Shown here: positions 34,235 to 43,253 of the stretch, in pieces
How the letters are laid out: every line of letters begins with the position of its first letter
Position numbering within the stretch: the first letter of the stretch is position 1
Source of the DNA: Ureibacillus sinduriensis BLB-1 = JCM 15800
GTDB lineage: Bacteria > Bacillota > Bacilli > Bacillales_A > Planococcaceae
Assembly: GCF_000772955.1 (NCBI RefSeq)
Contig: NZ_JPVO01000048.1
Coordinates: 105,404-169,403 of the forward strand
DNA: 64,000 nt
Direction: 5' to 3'
Notes under the pieces: model-generated
What the model saw: only the letters and a program-made list of their open reading frames with translations
Databases searched by the model: none
Told to the model about the DNA's origin: nothing
Program-made: the position numbers and the translations under genes

Positions 34235-35110
34235 TGTTAATGAGGAGTAATCTAAGGGACGAATGGTTTAAAGTGTGGATGGGATTTTTCTCTAGGGAGT
34301 GGTTTATAAGACAATTCCAATAAAGAGTGATTGGGATTTGTCTTTAAGGAGTGGTTTAAAAGACAAATGCAATAAAGAGTGAGTTGGAATTGTCTCTAAG
34401 GAGTGGTCTAAGAGACAATCTCATTAAAGAGTGAGTTGAATTTGTCCAAAAGAAGCGGTCTAAAAGACAAATCTAATGGAGTGTGAGTGGGAATTGTCTA
34501 ATAGGAGTACTCTAAAAGACAATTCCAATAAAGTGTGAGCAGGATTTGTCTAATAGGAGCGCTCTAAAAGACAATACCAATAAAGTGTGAGCAGGATTTG
34601 TCTAATAGGAGTACTCTAAGAGACAATCTCATTAAAGAGTGAGTTGGATTTGTCCAAAAGAAGCGGTCTAAAAGACAAATCTAATGGAGTGTGAGCGGGA
34701 ATTGTCTAATAGGAGTACTCTAAAAGACAATTCCAATAAAGTGTGAGCAGGATTTGTCTAATAGGAGCGCTCTAAAAGACAATACCAATAAAGTGTGAGC
34801 AGGATTTGTCTAATAGGAGTACTCTAAGAGACAATCTCATTAAAGAGTGAGTTGGATTTGTCCAAAAGAAGCGGTCTAAAAGACAAATCTAATGGAGTGT
34901 GAGCGGGAATTGTCCAAAAGGAGCTGTCTAAGAGACAAATTCATTAAAGGGTGAGTTGGAATTGTCTAATAGGAGTGCTCTAAAAGACAAATCCATTAAA
35001 GAGTGGATTGGATTTGTCTATTAGAGGTGCTTTAAAGGACAATTACCAAAGAGTATAATTGAAATTTGTCCAATAGAAGTAATTTCAAAGACAAATCCTT
35101 GAAGAGCAGG
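34235..35110. repeat. Tandem array B, 52-bp units (17 copies) with 208-bp superrepeat
   Basis: The CTCTAA-like core recurs every 52 bp from 34250 to 35082 without indels. The typical unit has TTGTCTAATAGGAG and CTCTAAAAGACAA around one dyad (TTGTCT and AGACAA arms), then a spacer such as TACCAATAAAGTGTGAGCAG. A block of four units is repeated: TTTGTCCAAAAGAAGCGG starts at 34441, 34649 and 34857, exactly 208 bp apart. The core matches array A at 0.9-1.4 kb. No gene is visible in this stretch. Confidence 0.92.
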
Positions 35111-35174
35111 GAGGAACTTGTCTATGAGGTTGCTAGCAGGGATAACTTCAATGGCAGTGAACTGTTGAAATACC

Positions 35175-35330
35175 CGAAGTGTCGGAAATAATTGATAAAG
35201 TGTCGGGATTTCGGCAATAACTGTCGGGATTTCGGCAATAACTGTCGGGATTTCGGCAATAACTGTCGGGATAACTCAATAAAACGTCGCGGTTTCCGCA
35301 AAAAGTGTCGGGATTATTCAATAAAGCAGC
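35175..35330. repeat. Short 21-bp direct repeats
   Basis: Units of TGTCGGGATTTC plus GGCAATAAC occur three times in a row (about 35201-35265), flanked by degenerate copies (TGTCGGAAATAATTGATAAA; CGTCGCGGTTTCCGCAAAAA; TGTCGGGATTATTCAATAAA). They lie directly after array B and also begin with TGTC. Confidence 0.85.
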
Positions 35331-35413
35331 TGAGGACCATAAAAAAGAGCGAAATTCTTCCTACAACAAAAAAGAAGAGCCCCATTCAGGGACCCTTCCA
35401 AACGAAAACATCA

Positions 35414-36493
35414 TTATGCGCGTTTAGCAAACGCCTCTAAAGCCATCTTCGCCGTATCTAGTGCTTGGCTTTGTATCGGTTGAATCGTGGCTTTCATAGC
35501 AGCTTCAGCATCCACACGATTGCCGAGTATGCTCACGGCTTCTTCATACAGCTCATTGCTGTTCCAGTTGTCTTGTTCGACGTGGCCAATAATCGGTTGC
35601 CCTGCAATTTTTGCAAAGGCGTCGATTTTCGGATCGTAGGAAACCGCGATGAATGGTGTGTAGAAAATACTTGAAAAGATGAGCGAATGAAGTCTCATGC
35701 CAATCAATAATTGAGAGTGGCCGATGATCGCGATTTTTTCTTCGATGGATGAATCAGCAGGCGCAATCAGGCTTTTTTCCTTCATCGTCTCTGCGAATTC
35801 TCTAGAAGTTTTCGCGTCTTGCTCACCGTGCATCGGGATGAATACGATTGTTTCCCCGTTGCGGGCGAGTTGGTCCAGGCCATCACAAATTTTTTGTTTG
35901 AAATCCACCGTAGAAGGCCAATCTCTCACACTGACGGTGATGTAATTTTCCAACCCATTACTCTCAAGCCAGCTACTCCGGAAGCTGCTGCCATCCAGCC
36001 CCGTAACCGGATCGGGTACAATGCCAATCGTCTTCTTAATGCCAATGTCTTCAAGAAGCTTTCTTGAATCTTCGTCTCTGACAGTGATTTGGTCCACTTT
36101 GTTCAACGTCTTTCGGACAATCAGCTTACTGATGCCTTTGTTGATGGGCCCCATTCCTTGTGCATAAACGAAAACCGGCTTTTTGTGCATTTTGGCCATC
36201 TGCATGATCCCGGAATAGTAGGGGATGGATTTCATGCTCGTTTGATCTTGCAGTAGGCTGCCTCCGCCACTGATCAATCCGTCCGCACTCTTTAGGGCCA
36301 TGCTGACTTCTTTCATTTTCCAGCGGTTGACCGCCTGGACGCCATACGTTCGTTCCGTAGCTTCTGGATTATTCGATAACACGGTGATTTCGATGTCTTT
36401 CTGAAGCTTTCTTAAGGCACTAATGATGGAGAAGAGGATGGCCTCATCTCCAACATTATCGAAACCATAGTAGCCGGATAAAACGACACGCAC
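35414..36493 (-). CDS. csaB: Polysaccharide pyruvyl transferase CsaB
   Basis: A 359-residue enzyme that adds a pyruvate ketal to the secondary cell-wall polysaccharide; SLH domains bind this pyruvylated polymer. Family segments are SGYYGFDNVGDEA at the N-terminus, LISGGGSLLQD near residue 90, and the GMRLHSLIFS segment near residue 275. The start is GTG 36493, one base into the upstream stop (TAGTG), behind GAGGTGGT. Last gene of the operon with tagA and the flippase fusion. The many SLH proteins downstream explain why it is here. Confidence 0.94.
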   Translation of the reverse strand: MRVVLSGYYGFDNVGDEAILFSIISALRKLQKDIEITVLSNNPEATERTYGVQAVNRWKMKEVSMALKSADGLISGGGSLLQDQTSMKSIPYYSGIMQMAKMHKKPVFVYAQGMGPINKGISKLIVRKTLNKVDQITVRDEDSRKLLEDIGIKKTIGIVPDPVTGLDGSSFRSSWLESNGLENYITVSVRDWPSTVDFKQKICDGLDQLARNGETIVFIPMHGEQDAKTSREFAETMKEKSLIAPADSSIEEKIAIIGHSQLLIGMRLHSLIFSSIFYTPFIAVSYDPKIDAFAKIAGQPIIGHVEQDNWNSNELYEEAVSILGNRVDAEAAMKATIQPIQSQALDTAKMALEAFAKRA

Positions 36494-39400
36494 TATGACC
36501 ACCTCGTTTTGGCTTTATTAAAGTAGTGGACACAAATTTTGTATATCACGATGAATACAAGGCCGATCACGAAGCCAAGTACTGTACTGTAAAGTGTGCG
36601 CAACAATGACACCGAAACAGGAATGTGCAAGTGGGTGAATGTATTCATGATGGACAAGAATCCAATGACACCCGGGATCAGCAGGATCGTTCCCCATTTC
36701 TTGTTGATGCCCATTACATAAAGCGCCAGTACGAAGAACGGGAAGCCAATCAGGAATTCCTTCGTTCTTGGACGAACATACATTGTGTTCTCCAGCCATT
36801 GTCTAAACGTTAACTCCAGTTCCGTCACAGAACCCGAGTTGCCAGTCCGACCGATATAGAAGTAGCCGACTGCTGCGACAATCATCAACACTAGTACATG
36901 CCAGTATTTCACTTCTTTATTTAACAATGTCACCGATGTGTTCAGCGAACCTTTTAAGCCATTCTTCGAAATTTCATACACTTGGAATAAAGCGAATAAC
37001 ACAATTCCGGCAATCGGAATCACATAGACAAGCTTCACGCCTCTAAATACTTCATAGCCCGTAACAAAGCCGTTTCCGTTTAACAGACCTACGACAATGT
37101 AAATCCCAATCAAGCTGATGGCGATTCCTTTTACATACTGGACAAAAATGTCGCGTATGCGAGTGGAACCGTTAGCCGATTTAATGACAGCATAGATTGG
37201 CGTTAGGACCGCAATAATTAAGGCGAATGCCTGCAGGAACAATACGCGGTTCAGTACAAAGTAAGCGACCGCCAGCATTGCCATAAAGAGAACAGCCAAA
37301 ATCCGCAGTTTGTTCACTTTGATTAGCTCAGAGATCAAATACATGAAGATCATCCCCCCCAATAACACTAGGGCCGTCACCCATGCCGGGACAGAAATTT
37401 TCTCGAAATGTTTCGGTGCGCCTAGAGTAAAGTGGGTAGGCATTTTGTCTTGAACCTCTGTTAAATAGAGAACAGCCTCATCCAGATTTTCTTCGGCGTC
37501 GCCTTTTGTTTTAATGTGATAGAAAATCGATTTAATATTACGTTCCTTCACGGCTCTTGTTGTGCGATCGACACTTTCGTTAACCGTTAAGTTCGTTTGC
37601 TTGTTCACATCAATACTATGTAAACGGATCATGTCATACCCAGCCGACTTCGCTAAATCATATTCTCCCTTAAGCTGGCTTCCTTCTATTGTATAGAAGC
37701 TATAGCCTGCTTGTTGCAGATCCTGCAGCCAAGCGTTTCTGTCAGGATGGCCGAATCCAATGACTTCCGTTCCCGACCCTAAAAGACCAAGTTTATTGTC
37801 GCCTTTGAGCTCGACTAATTGCTGGACGATCTTCGAAATCGCTGAATCACTTTCGATATTTGTCGTTCTGAAGACTACCATCAAACCTTGTGCATCCAAT
37901 TGGTCCACGATGGATTGGTCGTATCCGAATGGCATGTCCACTTCAAAGTCTTCTGTGGAACTTGCGATGAAGTAGAATGGTTTACCGGCAACCGTCACTT
38001 CTTCGGTTTGTAAATGATCTGTTATAAAGTTTTGGTAATAACTATCTTCCGGGATCGTTACATAATATCCCGTTTCCTCGGTATCAACAGCTCCTTCATA
38101 TTGTGTAAAGAGCAAGCTGTTTGCGAGTTCACTTTCTTCATATATCGCCAGGACGTTTTGTTTCTCCAAATCTTCCAGTGATACCGCTTCGACACTTACG
38201 GAAGTGAGGCCGGCATCTGTTAATCTGGATAGGACTTCATCGGCCGTTAGATCACTTTCTTCGACAATCGTTGCGATTTCTTGATATGGAATGATCACTT
38301 CGTAATTGTCATTTGCTGATTCTGCATGCCACCTGTTGATGACGCCAGGCAGTGACGCAATCAGAACCAGGAGAAGGATCCCCCAAAGCCACTTTTGTTT
38401 AATCATTAACTTGTTCTTCCTCTCATTCGTTTGCGATGGTTTCCCATCAGTTTGTTTTCCACTAAATCGTTTCCCGATGACGGGGAGTTGTTTTAAATCT
38501 TCATGGTTAATTGCGCGTGTGAACCATAGCACACCGAAGTATATTGCTCCGCCAACAAACATCACCAAAACGACATACGCCAGGGCAACAAATCTGGACC
38601 AGCTTGCAACATTAAACCATAATGTCGGAAGGCCGATCACTGCGCCCATCAACAGGGAAGCAAAGATGATTTTGACGATGCTGCCATTGATAAACGAAAA
38701 ACGCATCTTTTTGTAGATGAAGGCGGTATTGACGAAAAATAAAACAAAATACACAAATAATGTAGAGAATGCCGCACCATCCAATCCGAATGACCGGATA
38801 AAGAAGATGTTCGCAAACACTTTCAGCAAGACGCCGGCGAGAATGATGATGGCCCCTGCTCTTGCGGAATTCATTCCTTGCAGAATGCCCGTCCCTAAAA
38901 TTGTCAAGGAAGTGAAGACGGAACTGAGATTAATAATCGCAAGCATCGTGCTTCCTTCAAGATCGGTGAACAAAGCCAGGTTCAAAGGAAGCGTCAGTGC
39001 AAGAAGCCCCAATGCTGCCGGCCAGGAAATGAGATGCGTTAAACGGTGTGTTCGTTCAATAAGTGCACGAGTTCCCGTTAAATCATTCTCCGTTAATTTC
39101 TTCGTGATCAGTGGGACGAGCGGCAAAATAATCGACGATGCGAAAATCGTTGCGATTTGGACAAGTGTAAGTCCGCGCCCATATATCCCGTATTGATAAG
39201 TAATTTCATGCTGTTCGACACCGGCACTTCTCAACCCGTACGTCACAGTGAAAGAGTCCACAAAGTTGAACAGAGCCATTGTCACCGAACCGATGGCAAT
39301 CGGAATGGAGATCTTTAAAATGACCTTGCTCCAGGACTTGAATTGGCCCAGTGTAACCTTTTTGGAAGAGGTTACTTTCACCGAAGAACGGGAATATTGA

Positions 39401-40014
39401 AATCGTAAATAGATGAGGGAAGCGAGGGCACCGATGACGGAGCCAATCATCACCCCACCAGAAACGACTTCTGTGGAATAATTCATTGCCACTAAAATAT
39501 ACGACACCAATAAAATCAAGCATACCCGAACAAGCTGCTCAATCACTTGGGATACGGCAGTCGGCTGCATATTGCCGAAGCCTTGGAAGAATCCGCGGTA
39601 GACGGCCATATAAGGGGCCACCAGCAACGTGAGGGCAACGACGATCAAGGCGATTTCAGTGGAAGGTCCACCAAGTGCGTTGGCAATCTCACTGGAGAAT
39701 CCCATGATGACTGCAAAGCTCAATACCCCAAAACATAATGCCAAGATGCTCGCTGTAAAGTAAATTTCTTTTACTTTATGTTGCTCGTTTTTCGCATGAG
39801 CTTCAGCGATAAGCTTGGAAATCGCAAGAGGGATCCCTGCCACGGAAAGATAAAGTGCCACCATATAGACGGGGTACACAAGCGTAAAGATCCCAAGTAC
39901 CTCGTCACCTGCAATATTTTGCAGCGGAATGCGGAAAATACTTCCCAACACTTTGGAAAGAAGGGTGGCAATCGTCAGGATGATTGTACTTTTTACAAAT
40001 GTGGACTGACTCAT
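36493..40014 (-). CDS. Fused flippase (MATE/Wzx type) and DUF5693 membrane protein
   Basis: A continuous 1173-codon frame. Residues 1-505 form a polytopic polysaccharide-flippase domain of the Polysacc_synt/MurJ-like group (about 12-14 helices; STIILTIATLLSKVLGSIFR at the start). Residues 506-536 are a basic linker. From Met537 (MIKQKWLWGILLL) the sequence has one helix, a ~320-residue extracytoplasmic part, and then several C-terminal helices, as in DUF5693 proteins, which are normally separate genes beside csaB. Met537, at 38406, has a good internal ribosome site (AGAGGAAG, 9 nt upstream), so a separate C-terminal product is possible. It probably exports the lipid-linked secondary wall polymer. 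It overlaps tagA by four bases. Confidence 0.85.
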   Translation of the reverse strand: MSQSTFVKSTIILTIATLLSKVLGSIFRIPLQNIAGDEVLGIFTLVYPVYMVALYLSVAGIPLAISKLIAEAHAKNEQHKVKEIYFTASILALCFGVLSFAVIMGFSSEIANALGGPSTEIALIVVALTLLVAPYMAVYRGFFQGFGNMQPTAVSQVIEQLVRVCLILLVSYILVAMNYSTEVVSGGVMIGSVIGALASLIYLRFQYSRSSVKVTSSKKVTLGQFKSWSKVILKISIPIAIGSVTMALFNFVDSFTVTYGLRSAGVEQHEITYQYGIYGRGLTLVQIATIFASSIILPLVPLITKKLTENDLTGTRALIERTHRLTHLISWPAALGLLALTLPLNLALFTDLEGSTMLAIINLSSVFTSLTILGTGILQGMNSARAGAIIILAGVLLKVFANIFFIRSFGLDGAAFSTLFVYFVLFFVNTAFIYKKMRFSFINGSIVKIIFASLLMGAVIGLPTLWFNVASWSRFVALAYVVLVMFVGGAIYFGVLWFTRAINHEDLKQLPVIGKRFSGKQTDGKPSQTNERKNKLMIKQKWLWGILLLVLIASLPGVINRWHAESANDNYEVIIPYQEIATIVEESDLTADEVLSRLTDAGLTSVSVEAVSLEDLEKQNVLAIYEESELANSLLFTQYEGAVDTEETGYYVTIPEDSYYQNFITDHLQTEEVTVAGKPFYFIASSTEDFEVDMPFGYDQSIVDQLDAQGLMVVFRTTNIESDSAISKIVQQLVELKGDNKLGLLGSGTEVIGFGHPDRNAWLQDLQQAGYSFYTIEGSQLKGEYDLAKSAGYDMIRLHSIDVNKQTNLTVNESVDRTTRAVKERNIKSIFYHIKTKGDAEENLDEAVLYLTEVQDKMPTHFTLGAPKHFEKISVPAWVTALVLLGGMIFMYLISELIKVNKLRILAVLFMAMLAVAYFVLNRVLFLQAFALIIAVLTPIYAVIKSANGSTRIRDIFVQYVKGIAISLIGIYIVVGLLNGNGFVTGYEVFRGVKLVYVIPIAGIVLFALFQVYEISKNGLKGSLNTSVTLLNKEVKYWHVLVLMIVAAVGYFYIGRTGNSGSVTELELTFRQWLENTMYVRPRTKEFLIGFPFFVLALYVMGINKKWGTILLIPGVIGFLSIMNTFTHLHIPVSVSLLRTLYSTVLGFVIGLVFIVIYKICVHYFNKAKTRWS

Positions 40015-40751
40015 TTAGTTGACCCCTGACCTTTGCCTTTTAATTGATACACCTTGATGGCAAACCGGGGAAGTGCAAGCATTCTTTTAAAGCGAGTAGG
40101 TTGGGAAAGCAGGCGGTATAGCCATTCAAGATTCATCTTTTGCCATATTGCCGGTGCCCGTTTGACCGTTCCCGCAATGACATCGAAGGAGCCACCGACA
40201 CCCATGAAAACACCGTGCTGGAAGCAATCGAGATTTTCGGAAATCCATTTTTCTTGTCTTGGCACACCTAAAGCGACAAACACTAAATCTGGTTGTGTTT
40301 GCGAAATTCTTTCCGCAATGTCGTTGTCTTCCCAATTGAAATAGCCGTCCTCATATCCGACGATTTCGACATTCGGGTAGGTTGCATGAATATTGTCGAC
40401 AGCCTTTTGCAATGTGTCGTTTTGTGCACCTAATAGGAAAATTTTATAATGTTTTTGATTGCCCACTTCCAAAAGCCGTACCATCGTGTCATAACCCGTA
40501 ACACGTTCGGGAAGCGATTCCCCGAGAATTTGCGCGGCTTTGACGACACCGATGCCATCTGCGCAAATATATGTGGCTTTTTCAAGGTATTGCATTACTT
40601 GCGGATTTTCATTGGCGGTCATCACCACTTCGGGATTTGCAGTGACAACGAACGTTTTTTCTTTTTGTTGAATTCGATTTTCTAATAAGGAAACAAAGCC
40701 TTTTTGATCAATATGTAAAAAAGGAACACCCATTATTGTGACTTGCTTCAT
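40011..40751 (-). CDS. tagA: WecG/TagA/CpsF-family N-acetylmannosaminyltransferase
   Basis: A 246-residue glycosyltransferase that adds ManNAc from UDP-ManNAc to undecaprenyl-PP-GlcNAc, making the linkage unit of wall polymers. Segments are VTANPEVVMTANEN, ADGIGVVKAAQILG and the LGVPRQEKWI motif near residue 185. First gene of the operon with the flippase fusion and csaB. The product of mnaA at 7.9 kb would provide the substrate. The start is ATG 40751 with AAAGGTTTGAG upstream. Confidence 0.92.
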   Translation of the reverse strand: MKQVTIMGVPFLHIDQKGFVSLLENRIQQKEKTFVVTANPEVVMTANENPQVMQYLEKATYICADGIGVVKAAQILGESLPERVTGYDTMVRLLEVGNQKHYKIFLLGAQNDTLQKAVDNIHATYPNVEIVGYEDGYFNWEDNDIAERISQTQPDLVFVALGVPRQEKWISENLDCFQHGVFMGVGGSFDVIAGTVKRAPAIWQKMNLEWLYRLLSQPTRFKRMLALPRFAIKVYQLKGKGQGSTK

Positions 40752-40792
40752 ATAGTACTCAAACCTTTCTGTTGATACCTGTTTACCGCACT

Positions 40793-40822
40793 ATCATACC
40801 ATAAATGGAAACGTTGCAGTTA
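40793..40822 (-). promoter_or_regulatory. Candidate promoter of the tagA operon
   Basis: On the minus strand an extended -10 (TGGTATGAT, core at 40793-40798) lies about 45 bp before tagA. The -35 is poor. Confidence 0.35.
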
Positions 40823-40912
40823 ATTTTCGAAAGACATTGAAAATTGTTGAAGGATGTAGAAAATATGAAATGCGGAAGTGCTTGGCTAGCACCCAATCAG
40901 TTGCTAATCCTC

Positions 40913-40946
40913 AAAAAAACCTCCCTCGAAAATCGAAGGAGGTTTA
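40913..40946 (-). terminator. Terminator of the SLH glucosaminidase gene
   Basis: AACCTCC and GGAGGTT arms with a TCGA-containing inner stem. On the minus strand they are followed by seven T residues, 25 bp beyond the stop. Confidence 0.9.
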
Positions 40947-40969
40947 TGCTATCAAGTCATCCCCGCATA

Positions 40970-42970
40970 TTAAGGAGTAGTGACAGGAGTTGTGGCAGGC
41001 GGAATTACAGGTTGGACTGGTGGTACGATATAATCTCCGTGCACCCAACCAGGTTCCTGGTCATAAAGAACTTTGTACCAAACGCCATTTTTAATATATT
41101 GACCACTCGCGTCTTTTACACCAAGAATATAGCTGCCGCCTTTGGCCATGCCGATAATGCGGCTTGTTGTATTCGGTTCAAATCGAACATTGAGGCCATT
41201 CGTGTTGTTTTTAATTTTTAAAGCATCCGCGAAAGTGAGGTACTCACCAGATACCCATCCTTGTTTACCGTTTACGGAAATTTTGTACCAACCACCGTTT
41301 TCACCAAGAACTGTTACTTGTGTATCGTGCGCCAATGTCGAGATCACCGTTCCAGTTTTCGGGAAAGTTCGGAAGTTCAACGGAATAGTCGGCGAAACGA
41401 CTTTTCCAACAGCACCATTCAAAGTCGGATAAACCACATATTGATCTTCTGCGCTCGGTTTTGGAGAAGTAGCTGGCTGAGCTTGATAAGCCGGAATTTC
41501 AAATACGAGTTTCGTCGTTTTGTCGGCACCTGTTACTTCATAAATTTCACGGATCTTGTCACCTTGCAAAACTGCCCACATGACATGTGTCGCATATTGG
41601 TGGTCGGTCGGTTTAGCCGGATTCCAGCGCATTTCATATAAAGTGTCCTGCCCGATGCCGATATACTTCTCTTTCACGAAAGAGGCACCGCCGATAATGG
41701 CTTGTTTAACAGTGAACCAGCCATTTTTATAGGCTGTTTCGGAACCAAATTTTTTCGGATCCTTGTCAATCGCACCAATTCCGTATACATTATAAGTTTT
41801 TTTGATGTTCGTTAAATTCGCTTTATTTTGGGCCGTCACCATTTCCGGTTGGCCTGCTGCATTGAGCCCCACTTCAATCCCCATAGCAAGTGGCGATGTC
41901 CCTTTGCCCGTTTCATGCAGTGCATGGGAGATGAGGTAAGCGGCATTTACACTATAACTTGTTCCAGCCTGGATAAAAGCATCGGCCGTATTTGCCAAGT
42001 TGCCCATCCCATTCAGGACTTTCGTGTTGATTGTCGATGTACTTAACCCTTCAACCGGCGCAGATAGTTTTAAAAACTGATAGAATTCTGCACTATCCTT
42101 TTTGAAGTTTCCTGGATTCATATAGTAGGCGACCAGTGAATCTGTCGCCGTAAATATACCCGCTCCATCGACTTTCGGGCTATTGTTGGCTTGCAGTGAG
42201 ACAGCAGTTGCAAAGTTTGCAGAGTAAAAATCGGTTACGTACTCTTTACCAGGTACGACTGGTTTTGGAGTTTCCACCGGTGGATCGACCGGCTTCTCTA
42301 CAACAGGCGGTTCGACCGGCTTGTCCACAGGAGGAGTTGTAGGAGTTTCCGCTGAATTCTCCTCCGCTTTTAGTACGCGATAGATGACAGTCGATGCTTC
42401 CGCACGTGTGGCATTGGCACTTGGGCGGAACGTGTTGCCTTCACGGCCAAACAGAATTTTTGACCCCACGGCATATTGAATCGATTCTTTTGCCCATGAA
42501 GCAATTTGACTATTGTCGTTGAATGAAATCGTCGACTTTGTCGTAGCAACCCCGGCATAATCCATAGCACGCTTGATCATGACCGCCATTTCCTGACGAT
42601 TGATTTTCGCGTTCGGATTGAATTTGCCATTTCCGACACCGGCGATTAAATCGTGGGAAGCCGCCAAATTAACAGCGGAATAAAACCAATCCCCCGGATT
42701 CACATCTGTAAAGCGAACAGTGGAAGACTTTGGTGTCAACTCCAAAGCTCTTACTAGAAAACTAGCAAACTCCGCACGAGTGACATCCTTATTTGGCAAA
42801 TAGTTCCCGTTTTGGTCCCCACCTAGAATTTTTTGATTGATGAGATAATTCATTTCTGTGTATGCCCAGTGACCTGAGATGTTTTCAGCATGTGTTGTCC
42901 CGGGTGAGGCAGTTAGTGCTGCCGAAGCAAATAATCCCAACCCCAAGGCAAGTGATAATTTCTTATTCAT
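40970..42970 (-). CDS. SLH-anchored N-acetylglucosaminidase with SH3 domains
   Basis: A 666-residue exported autolysin. It has a signal peptide (1-28, ending THA), three SLH domains (about 30-195), and a Pro/Val-rich linker (200-235; VEPPVVEKPVDPPVE). A glucosaminidase domain (about 250-500) contains the catalytic Glu in LISHALHETGKG; two bacterial SH3 domains (about 515-655) follow, and the tail is Pro/Thr-rich. It should cut glycan strands while bound to the pyruvylated polymer made through csaB. The ATG is behind GAGGGGAG. It is divergent from the SLH amidase across a 283-bp gap. Confidence 0.93.
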   Translation of the reverse strand: MNKKLSLALGLGLFASAALTASPGTTHAENISGHWAYTEMNYLINQKILGGDQNGNYLPNKDVTRAEFASFLVRALELTPKSSTVRFTDVNPGDWFYSAVNLAASHDLIAGVGNGKFNPNAKINRQEMAVMIKRAMDYAGVATTKSTISFNDNSQIASWAKESIQYAVGSKILFGREGNTFRPSANATRAEASTVIYRVLKAEENSAETPTTPPVDKPVEPPVVEKPVDPPVETPKPVVPGKEYVTDFYSANFATAVSLQANNSPKVDGAGIFTATDSLVAYYMNPGNFKKDSAEFYQFLKLSAPVEGLSTSTINTKVLNGMGNLANTADAFIQAGTSYSVNAAYLISHALHETGKGTSPLAMGIEVGLNAAGQPEMVTAQNKANLTNIKKTYNVYGIGAIDKDPKKFGSETAYKNGWFTVKQAIIGGASFVKEKYIGIGQDTLYEMRWNPAKPTDHQYATHVMWAVLQGDKIREIYEVTGADKTTKLVFEIPAYQAQPATSPKPSAEDQYVVYPTLNGAVGKVVSPTIPLNFRTFPKTGTVISTLAHDTQVTVLGENGGWYKISVNGKQGWVSGEYLTFADALKIKNNTNGLNVRFEPNTTSRIIGMAKGGSYILGVKDASGQYIKNGVWYKVLYDQEPGWVHGDYIVPPVQPVIPPATTPVTTP

Positions 42971-43253
42971 TTCATTTCTCCCCTCAAAAATATATTACGC
43001 TATATATAAATCTACCAAAATATGAGACAAAAATATAGGGAAGATTTAAATTTAGTTGACGGGGAGTGAATCTCATAAGATTTGAGCAGTATCCAGCACT
43101 TGCGGCGTGTCGCCTTTTGTCGATTCCACCCTTTCCGTCATTTAAACTAGTAGTATTCTACCGTTATGCTCATAAATGTCGAAAGTCTTGCTGAATTATG
43201 GTATATTTTGAATATCTTTAATAGAAATCAAATATAAGTAAGGAGCTTAAAGG

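Noticed and set aside
34235..35110. CRISPR array
   Set aside because: Spacers are themselves similar and repeat in a 208-bp superrepeat, so this is a tandem array.
35192..35440. Open frame encoding repeated RDFGNNC units
   Set aside because: The frame is only open because a 21-bp repeat is a multiple of three; there is no ribosome site and no family.
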